Source: DASZZX01 sp036260415
GTDB lineage: Bacteria > Actinomycetota > Nitriliruptoria > Nitriliruptorales > JAHWKO01
DNA length: 12,740 bases
Direction of reading: 5' to 3'
Assembly: GCA_036260415.1 (NCBI GenBank)
Contig: DASZZX010000156.1
Location: forward strand, 1-12,740
Shown here: positions 1-5,632 of the stretch, piece after piece
How positions within the stretch are numbered: position 1 is the first letter of the stretch
Layout: each line of letters starts with the position of its first letter
Translations under genes and position numbers: made by a program
Notes under the pieces: generated by a model
Databases searched by the model: none
What the model was told of the DNA's origin: nothing
What the model saw: the letters and a program-made list of their open reading frames with translations, nothing else

Positions 1-67
1 ATGGTGTGGCGGTCGGGGCGGGTGAAGGTGACCGTGGTGTCGGGGTGCAGGCGCACCGTCCACCCGC
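1..67 (-). pseudogene. 3'-end remnant of a DUF222/HNH endonuclease gene
   Basis: These 67 bases are identical to 173-239, which encode the C-terminal tail of the neighbouring DUF222/HNH protein (residues reading GWTVRLHPDTTVTF onward). On the minus strand the copy keeps that reading frame. Identity stops abruptly at 67/68, and nothing resembling the HNH motif follows at 68-153. The copy's stop codon would lie outside the left edge. It is either a broken paralog or one side of a segmental duplication whose left limit cannot be seen. Complete identity suggests a recent event or gene conversion. Confidence 0.7.
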
Positions 68-97
68 GTCGGACCCGAGCAGGGCGCCCACACCCGG

Positions 98-128
98 CCT
101 CGCCGCTGACGGCCCGCGTTCAGCGAGG
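98..128 (-). terminator. weak hairpin downstream of the DUF222/HNH gene
   Basis: On the minus strand the arms CCTCGCTGA and TCAGCGGCGAGG can pair with a small bulge around a 10-nt loop, about 25 bases after the stop codon of the endonuclease gene. There is no T-tract, so a role in termination is only a possibility. Confidence 0.2.
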
Positions 129-153
129 GACCGTGGGTCGCACGGAGTCTGGG

Positions 154-1380
154 TCAGGGTGGGGCGCGGGTGATGGTGTGGCGGTCGGGGCGGGTGAAGG
201 TGACCGTGGTGTCGGGGTGCAGGCGCACCGTCCACCCGCCGGTGTGGATGGTGCGGTGGCAGGCCCGGCACAGCAGCACGAGGTTGGCCTCGCTGGTGGG
301 GCCGCCGTCGGCCCAGTGGATCAGGTGGTGGGCTTGGCACCAGGCTGGGGGGGCGCCGCAGCGGCGGCAGCCACGGTCGCGGGCGTCCAGCGCGGCGCGC
401 AGCCAGCCGGGCACGGTGCGCACCGACCGGCCCAGGTCCAGCGGGCGGCCGGAAGCGTCCATCACCAGGCGGATCACGTCGGCGTCGCAGCTGACCAGGC
501 GGGCCAGCGACGGGGCGACCGCCCCCGTCCAGGCCAGCTCCGGTGCCGGGGCGCCGGGGTCGGCGACCACCGCCTGGGCCGGCAGCACGAGCGTGACCTG
601 GGGGCGGGTGCCGCCCGTGGCGGGGGTCAGCCCGCGCTGCAGGCAGCGGCCGGCCAGGTCGACCAGCGCGTCGGCCAGCCGTTGCTCGCGGGTGCGCCGC
701 TGTTGGACCGGCACTTCGCCCGCCTCGGGGCGGCACAGGGCGTCCATCGCCACCAGCAGGGTCTCGCCGCCCAGCTGGTCCAGCCGTCCCTTGACCGTGA
801 CGGTGCCATCGGGGTCGGGGCGCACCTGCAGCCACCGCCCCTCGAACGCGCGCCGGTCGACATCGTCGGCGGCGGCAGGGTCGGCCTGGATACGCAGCGT
901 GCGGGCCGCCCGGGCCACCACCTCGGGATCGGCCACCCGGGCCAGATCCACAAGTTCCTGTTCCGCGTCGTGGGGGGTCGCCGGGTCGGCCAGCTCACGG
1001 GCCAGGACCTGGGCGTGCTCAGCGCCGATCTCCCCGGCCGCGAACGCATCCTGCACCGCCGGCAGCTGGGCAACCTGGCGGGCGGTCTCCACGTCCCGCT
1101 CGGCCTGGGGGGGGCTCAGGCGCAGCTCCTCGCGCAGCCAGCTGGTGGTGGCGCCCATCCCCTCGCCGCGCTGCGCCTGCCGCTGAGCGAAGACGGCCAG
1201 CAGCCGGGTGTGCACCGCGTCCAGGCGGTCGCGGGCACCCTTGACCTGCCGCAACACCCCACCCAGCTCGTCGGGATGCACCAGCGCCGGATCCACCTGG
1301 GCAACGGCGTCGACCGCGGCGTGCAACGCCGCCAAGCGGCCGCCCAGGTCGACGTCGGTCTCCACCGCGATCGCCGCCAC
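154..1380 (-). CDS. DUF222 / HNH endonuclease (13E12-repeat-like family)
   Basis: A protein of about 408 residues with a long helical DUF222 region followed by a C-terminal HNH nuclease motif. The visible residues are C338-x2-C341, the HH pair at 351-352, N366, and C371-x2-C374-H375, typical of a zinc-braced beta-beta-alpha-metal nuclease. The family is abundant in actinobacteria, where copies are often duplicated; in Mycobacterium tuberculosis it is the 13E12 repeat family. Its exact biological role is unsettled. I chose the GTG at 1380 because GGGGAGG lies 5 bases before it. The open frame runs on to an ATG at 1479, but that stretch carries an SOS box and 11-bp tandem repeats and looks like promoter and leader. 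The last coding bases (173-239) are duplicated at 1-67. Expression is likely controlled by LexA. The function is known only at family level. Confidence 0.9.
   Translation of the reverse strand: MAAIAVETDVDLGGRLAALHAAVDAVAQVDPALVHPDELGGVLRQVKGARDRLDAVHTRLLAVFAQRQAQRGEGMGATTSWLREELRLSPPQAERDVETARQVAQLPAVQDAFAAGEIGAEHAQVLARELADPATPHDAEQELVDLARVADPEVVARAARTLRIQADPAAADDVDRRAFEGRWLQVRPDPDGTVTVKGRLDQLGGETLLVAMDALCRPEAGEVPVQQRRTREQRLADALVDLAGRCLQRGLTPATGGTRPQVTLVLPAQAVVADPGAPAPELAWTGAVAPSLARLVSCDADVIRLVMDASGRPLDLGRSVRTVPGWLRAALDARDRGCRRCGAPPAWCQAHHLIHWADGGPTSEANLVLLCRACHRTIHTGGWTVRLHPDTTVTFTRPDRHTITRAPP
173..239. repeat. 67-bp direct repeat, second copy
   Basis: Identical over 67 bases to 1-67, in the same orientation, with a period of 172 bp. 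It lies inside the 3' end of the DUF222/HNH gene. The flanks on the right diverge at once (GTCGGACC after copy 1, CGGTGTGG after copy 2). Confidence 0.95.
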
Positions 1381-1393
1381 ACCCACCTCCCCT

Positions 1394-1426
1394 ACTCGAC
1401 GGACACTGGACGGGCACTCGACGGAC
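1394..1426. repeat. three tandem 11-bp repeats in the DUF222/HNH leader
   Basis: Three head-to-tail 11-mers: ACTCGACGGAC (1394-1404), ACTGGACGGGC (1405-1415) and ACTCGACGGAC (1416-1426). Units 1 and 3 are identical and unit 2 differs at two positions. They sit between the SOS box and the Shine-Dalgarno sequence of the endonuclease gene, so they are probably in its 5' untranslated leader. One unit per helical turn would suit cooperative protein binding. No known regulator is assigned. Confidence 0.75.
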
Positions 1427-1442
1427 TCGAACGCGCGTTCGG
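1427..1442. promoter_or_regulatory. LexA binding site (SOS box)
   Basis: TCGAACGCGCGTTCGG matches the mycobacterial/actinobacterial SOS consensus TCGAAC-N4-GTTCGA at 11 of 12 defined bases, and its central 14 bases form a perfect palindrome. It lies 47 bases upstream of the chosen GTG start of the DUF222/HNH gene. A possible -10 (GATACT on the minus strand) sits just upstream, so LexA would cover the transcription start. 13E12-family genes with SOS boxes are known in M. tuberculosis, which supports the reading. Binding itself is inferred. Confidence 0.8.
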
Positions 1443-1492
1443 AAGTATCGCAGGAGGGTGTGACACGCGCCAGCGGCACAGCGGCTCAGATG

Positions 1493-1551
1493 TGGAAAGA
1501 AATAAAGAAAGAAAGAAGACGGTGAGGGCCGTACAACCGGCCCTCACCGTC
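1493..1551 (-). terminator. rho-independent terminator of the secreted PxKF-type gene
   Basis: A perfect 14-bp stem (1518-1531 with 1538-1551) closes a 6-base loop. Read on the minus strand it is followed by a long pyrimidine tract rich in T (complement of the A-rich 1493-1517). It begins 22 bases after the stop codon of the gene ending at 1574. Strong stem, small loop and T-tract make a textbook intrinsic terminator, which is notable in so GC-rich a sequence. Confidence 0.93.
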
Positions 1552-1573
1552 GTCGTTCGCGCGCGAGGGAACG

Positions 1574-2746
1574 CTACTTCAGCTGGAACTTGGCGACCTT
1601 CGTCTGGCCATCAGCCAGCTTGATGATGACGCTCCAGCACTCGCCGGGCTTCTTCGGGCTCTGCCAGTTGTAGATGTACTGGTTGGAGCTCGTGTCGTAC
1701 CGCAGCTGCGTGCCACCGGTCGCGTACTCCTCCAGCGTGTCGGTCGGCGCACCGGCATCGCACGAGTTCTTCACACCCGAAGCCGAGGTGACCGCGCTGA
1801 GCGCCGAGATGTAGGCGGTCGGTACCCCGCTGGCGTCCCGGGCCGCGACGATCTGCCACTTGATCGGAGCGGTCGCCCCGCCCTTCATCGTGTTGAGGAC
1901 GTTGTTGTCGACCGGCGCCAGGAAGCCAACGAAGTCGAACAGCACGGCGATCGTGAACGTGTGTGGCTGGGCTCCGGCCAAGCTGGCGTTGCTGTCGCTC
2001 TTGTTGCCAGCTTGATCCGTAGCCTGACACGAGACGACCTTCGTCCCGAGGATCAGTTCGCTGTAGTTGGTCGTCCGGGCGTTGGCGCCGAGCGTCGTGC
2101 TGGCAGGCGTTAGCGTGGTCCCGCCGATGCTGCACTCGATGGTGGGAACGGTCGCGTTGTCGTTCGCACTCACCGAGAAGTTGACGGTGTTACCAGTCGC
2201 GCTTCCAGCGACCTGCGAGATGTTCGCCGGCACGGTCAGCGTCGGAGGCGTCGTGTCGGTGTTGGCCGGCGGCGTCACGGTGATGTTGAACTTCGCCGAG
2301 TTCAGGTTGTAGGTCCCAAAGCCCGTGCTGTTCGCCGTGATGCTGAGGCTGACTTCGCCACCGGTCCCACTCGAGGCACTGAACTCCGCGCTCTGCCAGA
2401 CGTTGCATTCGTTGAAGCTGAGCGAGGACGGAGATGCCGCAACCCCGGCTGGCGTGTTGATCGCCAGCGTGAACGTCTCGCCCGGGTCGATGTTGCAGCC
2501 GTTCTCGCCGTCGCCATTGGTGTTGTGCACTCGGAAGCCGACGGTGGCCTTCGACGCGCTGTCGCCAGCCACGAGGGTGACTCCAGAGGGATGACTTGTC
2601 TCGACATCGTTCTGCACGTTGTCGGCCAGTGCGATGCCGGCGGTGGTGAGCAGTAACGCACCGGCCACGAGCGTGGCAGTGCCGGTGCGGCGGCGGTTGG
2701 TGCGGCGGGCGACGGCACGTCGCCCCGCGGTCCACGTGTTGAACAT
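1574..2746 (-). CDS. secreted HYR/PxKF-type domain protein
   Basis: A 390-residue exported protein. The N-terminus is long and arginine-rich (RRAVARRTNRRR), then a hydrophobic stretch of about residues 22-40 ends in ALA before DNVQND, a likely signal peptidase I site near residue 41. Residues about 43-160 form a Gly/Ser/Thr/Asn-rich beta-type region without a family I recognise. Residues about 163-252 (DTTPPTLTVPANI to CQATDQAGNKS) look like a HYR immunoglobulin-like repeat. Residues about 263-390 match the actinobacterial PxKF module (GFLAPVDNN, KGG, C-D-x-G-A-P-x-D-T, YxYxW, CWSVIIKLADG), but the signature reads PIKW rather than P-V-K-F. The ATG at 2746 is chosen because GGGAGG precedes it by 8 bases; an upstream in-frame start at 2809 would lie in the structured leader. 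Base use is less GC-rich than the neighbours. It probably has a surface or adhesive role, with no enzymatic motif. It ends at its own terminator and follows a leader with hairpins and 11-bp repeats. Confidence 0.85.
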   Translation of the reverse strand: MFNTWTAGRRAVARRTNRRRTGTATLVAGALLLTTAGIALADNVQNDVETSHPSGVTLVAGDSASKATVGFRVHNTNGDGENGCNIDPGETFTLAINTPAGVAASPSSLSFNECNVWQSAEFSASSGTGGEVSLSITANSTGFGTYNLNSAKFNITVTPPANTDTTPPTLTVPANISQVAGSATGNTVNFSVSANDNATVPTIECSIGGTTLTPASTTLGANARTTNYSELILGTKVVSCQATDQAGNKSDSNASLAGAQPHTFTIAVLFDFVGFLAPVDNNVLNTMKGGATAPIKWQIVAARDASGVPTAYISALSAVTSASGVKNSCDAGAPTDTLEEYATGGTQLRYDTSSNQYIYNWQSPKKPGECWSVIIKLADGQTKVAKFQLK

Positions 2747-2771
2747 GTTGGCGTCCTCCCGGACGTTCCAT

Positions 2772-2883
2772 CCCCGTTTGGGGTCCGTCCGGTGCGCCGG
2801 GTTCGCCACTGGCTCCCCGCAGACCAGGCGACCATCTTCGGTCTACGGATCGGTGCCCCGCACCGCGAGGGTGTCATCCCTCG
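2772..2883 (-). promoter_or_regulatory. structured 5' leader of the secreted PxKF-type gene
   Basis: Four hairpins can form in series on the minus strand. They are 6 bp around a 6-base loop (2866-2871 with 2878-2883), 6 bp around a 3-base loop (2851-2856 with 2860-2865), 9 bp with one G-U pair around a 14-base loop (2817-2825 with 2840-2848), and 4 bp with a 4-base loop (2772-2775 with 2780-2783). The last ends 25 bases before the start codon. This density of stems in an untranslated region suggests a cis-regulatory RNA. I could not match it with confidence to a known riboswitch class, and GC-rich DNA forms chance stems readily. Confidence 0.4.
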
Positions 2884-2900
2884 TCCCCGATGGTGGTGGC

Positions 2901-2944
2901 CGTGGCTGAAGCGCGGCTGAGGCGAAGCTGAAGCGTGGCTGAAG
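2901..2944. promoter_or_regulatory. four tandem 11-bp repeats, probable OmpR-family operator
   Basis: On the minus strand four 11-mers run head to tail: CTTCAGCCACG, CTTCAGCTTCG, CCTCAGCCGCG and CTTCAGCCACG. Direct repeats with exact 11-bp period are the classic target of PhoB/OmpR-type winged-helix regulators, which bind as tandem dimers. The array lies between the divergent secreted-protein gene and a gene for just such a regulator (3127-3804). In direction CTTCAGC the array points towards the secreted-protein gene. Two more copies occur upstream of the orphan receiver gene at 5570-5591. That the adjacent regulator binds here is an inference. Confidence 0.65.
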
Positions 2945-3113
2945 AAGGCGGCCGGGTCCCGGCACCGCGGGGCGGTTCGTCTGAACTGGGACGGGACCCG
3001 GGTCACCCCGGGACCGCACGTGCTCCATCGGGGGCGCGTAGAACCGGCACATCGACCCTCCAGCCCACCGTCGCACCGCCCGATGGAAGCCGTCCGCGCC
3101 CCGTGCGCGGCCG

Positions 3114-3119
3114 TACCAT
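3114..3119 (+). promoter_or_regulatory. -10 element TACCAT of the response-regulator gene
   Basis: TACCAT fits the TAnnnT pattern. It ends 7 bases before the ATG at 3127, so transcription would begin at or next to the start codon. No Shine-Dalgarno sequence precedes that ATG. Together these suggest a leaderless mRNA, which is common in actinobacteria. No clear -35 is visible. Confidence 0.4.
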
Positions 3120-3126
3120 CACCACC

Positions 3127-3804
3127 ATGCCTGGTCCATCGCCCCGGGTGCTGGTGGTCGAGGACGACACCGCCCTGCGGGACGCCCTCGCCGCCACCCT
3201 GCGTCACGAGGGCTATGAGGTGCGCGCTGAGCCCGACGGAACCGCCGTCCCCCAGGTCGCCGAAGGTTTCCGCCCCGACCTGGCCGTGCTGGACATCCGC
3301 CTGCCCCGCGGTCCCAGCGGGCTGTCGATCGGCCGGATGCTGCGCAGCTCGCACGACTTGCCGATCATCTTCCTGACCGCCGCCGACGCCGTCGAGGACC
3401 GCCTCGCGGGCTTCCAGGCGGGCGCCGATGACTACCTCTCCAAGCCGTTCTCGATGGCCGAGCTGCTGGCCAGGGTGAGGGCGCTGCTGCGCCGCTCGGG
3501 TCGGCTGTCCTCGGAGGCGTGGCAGGTCGGTGACCTGGTCGTCGACGAGGCAGCGCGGACCGCGGTGCGCAACGGGCACGTGCTCGACCTCACCCGCACC
3601 GAGTTCGACCTGCTGGTGGCGCTGGGCCAGCACGCCGGCCGGGTGCTGTCCAAGACCCAGCTGCTCGCCACCGTCTGGGGCTTCGAGGAGTTCGACCCCA
3701 ACCTGGTCGAGGTCCACATCAGCGCTCTGCGCCGCAAGCTGGAGCAGCACGGCCCGCGCCTGGTGCAGACCGTCCGCGGGGTCGGCTACACGCTGCGGCC
3801 CTGA
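3127..3804 (+). CDS. OmpR/PhoB-family response regulator
   Basis: A 225-residue two-domain regulator. The receiver domain spans about residues 6-118, with acidic pocket E12-D13, phospho-acceptor D56 (in AVLDIRLP), switch residue T84 and conserved K106 (in DYLSKPF). The DNA-binding winged helix spans about 128-225 (LTRTEFDLLVAL, VEVHISALRRKLE, VRGVGYTL). Phosphorylated by its partner kinase, it should bind tandem direct repeats of about 11 bp. Such repeats occur at 2901-2944 and 5570-5591. The ATG at 3127 is chosen because the receiver fold starts just after it and upstream codons look non-coding. Its stop overlaps the kinase start by one base (TGATG), so the two are translationally coupled. 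The signal sensed is unknown, and no specific named regulator is recognised. Confidence 0.95.
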   Translation: MPGPSPRVLVVEDDTALRDALAATLRHEGYEVRAEPDGTAVPQVAEGFRPDLAVLDIRLPRGPSGLSIGRMLRSSHDLPIIFLTAADAVEDRLAGFQAGADDYLSKPFSMAELLARVRALLRRSGRLSSEAWQVGDLVVDEAARTAVRNGHVLDLTRTEFDLLVALGQHAGRVLSKTQLLATVWGFEEFDPNLVEVHISALRRKLEQHGPRLVQTVRGVGYTLRP

Positions 3805-5186
3805 TGCGGACCCCCTCGCTGCGTCGGCGGGTCACCGTGCTCGGTGTCGCGGCTGTCGCCGTCCTCCTGCTGGCGTTGGACGCGTTCGTGTACCTCGCGC
3901 TGCGCAACCGCCTGGAGCACACGCTCGCCGACGTCCTCGCGGCACGCGTCGAGCTGGCACGCGAGTTGGACGCTGCGCTTGGACCGGACGCGCTGGCCGA
4001 GCGCCTGCAGGCTCTGGGCGTCCCCGCCATCGTCGAGACCACCGACGGCCGCGTGGTCCGCGTCGAACCCGCGGTCCCACGGTTCCAACAGGGACCACCC
4101 GGGCCGCTCGCCAACGTCGCGCATCCACGCGTGTCGCAGACGGTGCCGCTCGACAGCGGGGGGACGGCCGAGGTGTTCGCCACCCGCTCCGGGGTCGACG
4201 CGACCCTGCGGCGCATCCTCCTCCTGGAGGCGATCGGCACCGGCGCCGCGATCGCGGTGGCGGTGATGCTGTTCGGCCGGGTCACGCGGATCGCGATGTC
4301 CCCGCTCGAGCAGGTGGTCGCCGCGGCGCGGCGGACCGCCGGCGGGCGCACCGGGGAACGGCTGCGCCCCGACGACAGCAGCACCGAGCTGGGACGGATG
4401 GCAGCCGCCTACGACGACATGCTCGACGCCCTGGAGCGTGCGGTCGCCGTCGCGCAGGAAGCCGAGGGACGGACCCGGCGCTTCCTCGACGACGCCGCCC
4501 ACCAGCTGCGGACGCCGATCGCAGGGATCCGAGCCTCGGTCGAGGCGCTGCTGCGGGAGGGGCAGCCGGCCGAGCGTGACCGGCTCCTGGCCAACCTGGT
4601 GCGCGAGGTGGCGCGCGCGAGCCGCATCCAGAACTCCCTGCTGTTGATGGCGCGGTTGGACCGTGGCCAGCCGATCGACGCGCGCCCGAGTGACCTGGTG
4701 GAGCTCTGCCGCGACGAGGTGGAGCGCGCCGCCAGCCTGGCACCGACCGTCGATGTCACCCTCCGCGTGGACGCCGCGCCCGACGGTCCGATGCTGCTGG
4801 ACCCGGCCGAGGTCAGGGAGGCGCTGGGCAACCTGCTGGACAACGCCCGACGCCACGCTGCGCGGCGCATCGAGGTGCGGCTCGCGGCGGGTGACGATCG
4901 TGTGGAGATCGCCGTCCGAGACGACGGGCCGGGCGTCCCGTACGGCAAGGAGCAGCTGATCTTCGAACGGTTCGCCACGCTCGATGGCAAGGGCGGCTCC
5001 GGGCTCGGGCTGCCGATCGCCCGGGCGGTCGCACGCGCGCACGGCGGGGACCTGGTCCTGGACGCAGGAGCCTTCGTCCTGCAGCTACCGCGCGCGGCCG
5101 ACAACCGCCCCGGCTGGTCGGACCCTCAGGTCACGTCTGCGGACGCACGCTCCAGCGCCTCACGCAGCCCCCGCAGGTCACGCTGA
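3804..5186 (+). CDS. sensor histidine kinase, partner of the OmpR-type regulator
   Basis: A 460-residue membrane kinase. Transmembrane helix 1 is at about residues 10-33, followed by an extracytoplasmic sensor region of about 100 residues, helix 2 at about 137-158, and a HAMP linker at about 159-212. The dimerisation and phospho-acceptor box has H233 (FLDDAAHQLRTPI). The ATPase domain shows the N box (NLLDNARRHA, from 343), G1 (DDGPG, 373-377), an F-box region (FERF) and G2 (GGSGLGLP, 397-404). It should autophosphorylate on H233 and pass phosphate to D56 of the regulator encoded just upstream, with which it overlaps by one base. The last 61 bases overlap, tail to tail, the 3' end of the minus-strand receiver gene. 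The final 30 or so residues after LQLPRA are a low-complexity, Ser/Arg-rich tail beyond the normal end of the fold. Confidence 0.95.
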   Translation: MRTPSLRRRVTVLGVAAVAVLLLALDAFVYLALRNRLEHTLADVLAARVELARELDAALGPDALAERLQALGVPAIVETTDGRVVRVEPAVPRFQQGPPGPLANVAHPRVSQTVPLDSGGTAEVFATRSGVDATLRRILLLEAIGTGAAIAVAVMLFGRVTRIAMSPLEQVVAAARRTAGGRTGERLRPDDSSTELGRMAAAYDDMLDALERAVAVAQEAEGRTRRFLDDAAHQLRTPIAGIRASVEALLREGQPAERDRLLANLVREVARASRIQNSLLLMARLDRGQPIDARPSDLVELCRDEVERAASLAPTVDVTLRVDAAPDGPMLLDPAEVREALGNLLDNARRHAARRIEVRLAAGDDRVEIAVRDDGPGVPYGKEQLIFERFATLDGKGGSGLGLPIARAVARAHGGDLVLDAGAFVLQLPRAADNRPGWSDPQVTSADARSSASRSPRRSR

Positions 5187-5536
5187 CCGACGACCGCGAA
5201 CGCTCCGGCCTCGAGCGACGCGGCGTCGAGCGTGTCGAGCGGGGAGAGGACGATCACGGCACAGTTGGGTGCGGCCAGGTGGATCGCCGGGATGATCCGC
5301 AGCCCGAGAGGGCCCGCCACCGCCAGGTCGAGCAGGAGCACGTCCGAGGGTCGAGCCGCCGCGAGCTCGACGGCCTCCACGCCCCGCTGGGCCCGGCCGA
5401 CGAGGAGGAAGCCGGCGTCGTCCAGGATCGCCATCAGGACCTGGTCCATGGCGGGGTCGTCCCCACAGACGATCGCCGTGCGCACGTCGCAGGCCGTCTC
5501 CGCCGGCTGCCGAGGCGCGGACGTGCGGTCGTGCAT
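5126..5536 (-). CDS. stand-alone atypical receiver-domain protein
   Basis: A 136-residue CheY-like protein with no output domain. It has an acidic pair D26-D27 (CGDDPAM), a probable phospho-acceptor D70 (DVLLLDLAVAGPLGL) and a serine at the switch position (S98, VIVLSPLD). At the place of the usual conserved lysine (GAxxxLxK) it has Q118 (GAFAVVGQ), so phosphorylation chemistry or the response to it may be altered. The ATG at 5536 follows AAGGAA at 6 bases; a longer frame starting at 5608 would swallow the repeats at 5570-5591. The gene lies 96 bases downstream of the ammonia-lyase gene and converges on the histidine kinase, overlapping it by 61 bases. It may be a phosphate sink or connector for the neighbouring kinase. 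That role is inferred only from position and shared repeats. Confidence 0.85.
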   Translation of the reverse strand: MHDRTSAPRQPAETACDVRTAIVCGDDPAMDQVLMAILDDAGFLLVGRAQRGVEAVELAAARPSDVLLLDLAVAGPLGLRIIPAIHLAAPNCAVIVLSPLDTLDAASLEAGAFAVVGQRDLRGLREALERASADVT

Positions 5537-5569
5537 CAAGGGTTCCTTCGTCGGGTCGATGATGGACCC

Positions 5570-5591
5570 CAATGCTGAAGGGCGGCTGAAC
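5570..5591. promoter_or_regulatory. two 11-bp repeats upstream of the receiver gene
   Basis: On the minus strand GTTCAGCCGCC (5591-5581) is followed directly by CTTCAGCATTG (5580-5570). The TTCAGC cores are exactly 11 bases apart and match those of the four-unit array at 2901-2944, in the same direction relative to the gene they precede. The site ends 33 bases upstream of the receiver gene start, a promoter-proximal position. It is a likely target of the adjacent OmpR-family regulator. Confidence 0.55.
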
Positions 5592-5632
5592 CCGGCGTGG
5601 ACAACCACGATCCTGCGGGCATGCGGCTCGAA

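Noticed and set aside
1..1623. A 540-codon open frame on the plus strand across the DUF222/HNH gene
   Set aside because: It is the antisense of a clear nuclease gene, has no recognisable domain and is low-complexity Gly/Arg/Ala-rich, as expected for a shadow frame in GC-rich DNA.
2772..2883. c-di-GMP-I or ydaO-type c-di-AMP riboswitch in the secreted-protein leader
   Set aside because: A few short strings resemble parts of these aptamers, but the conserved cores (such as GCAAAGCC, or the paired GGTGAA elements) are missing or out of order on both strands.
2302..3750. A 482-codon minus-strand frame across the intergenic region and the response regulator
   Set aside because: It runs antisense through a clear response regulator and out of frame through the secreted protein.
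5596..5609. Terminator of the ammonia-lyase gene (CGTGG-ACAA-CCACG)
   Set aside because: Only a 5-bp stem without a T-tract; too weak to call.
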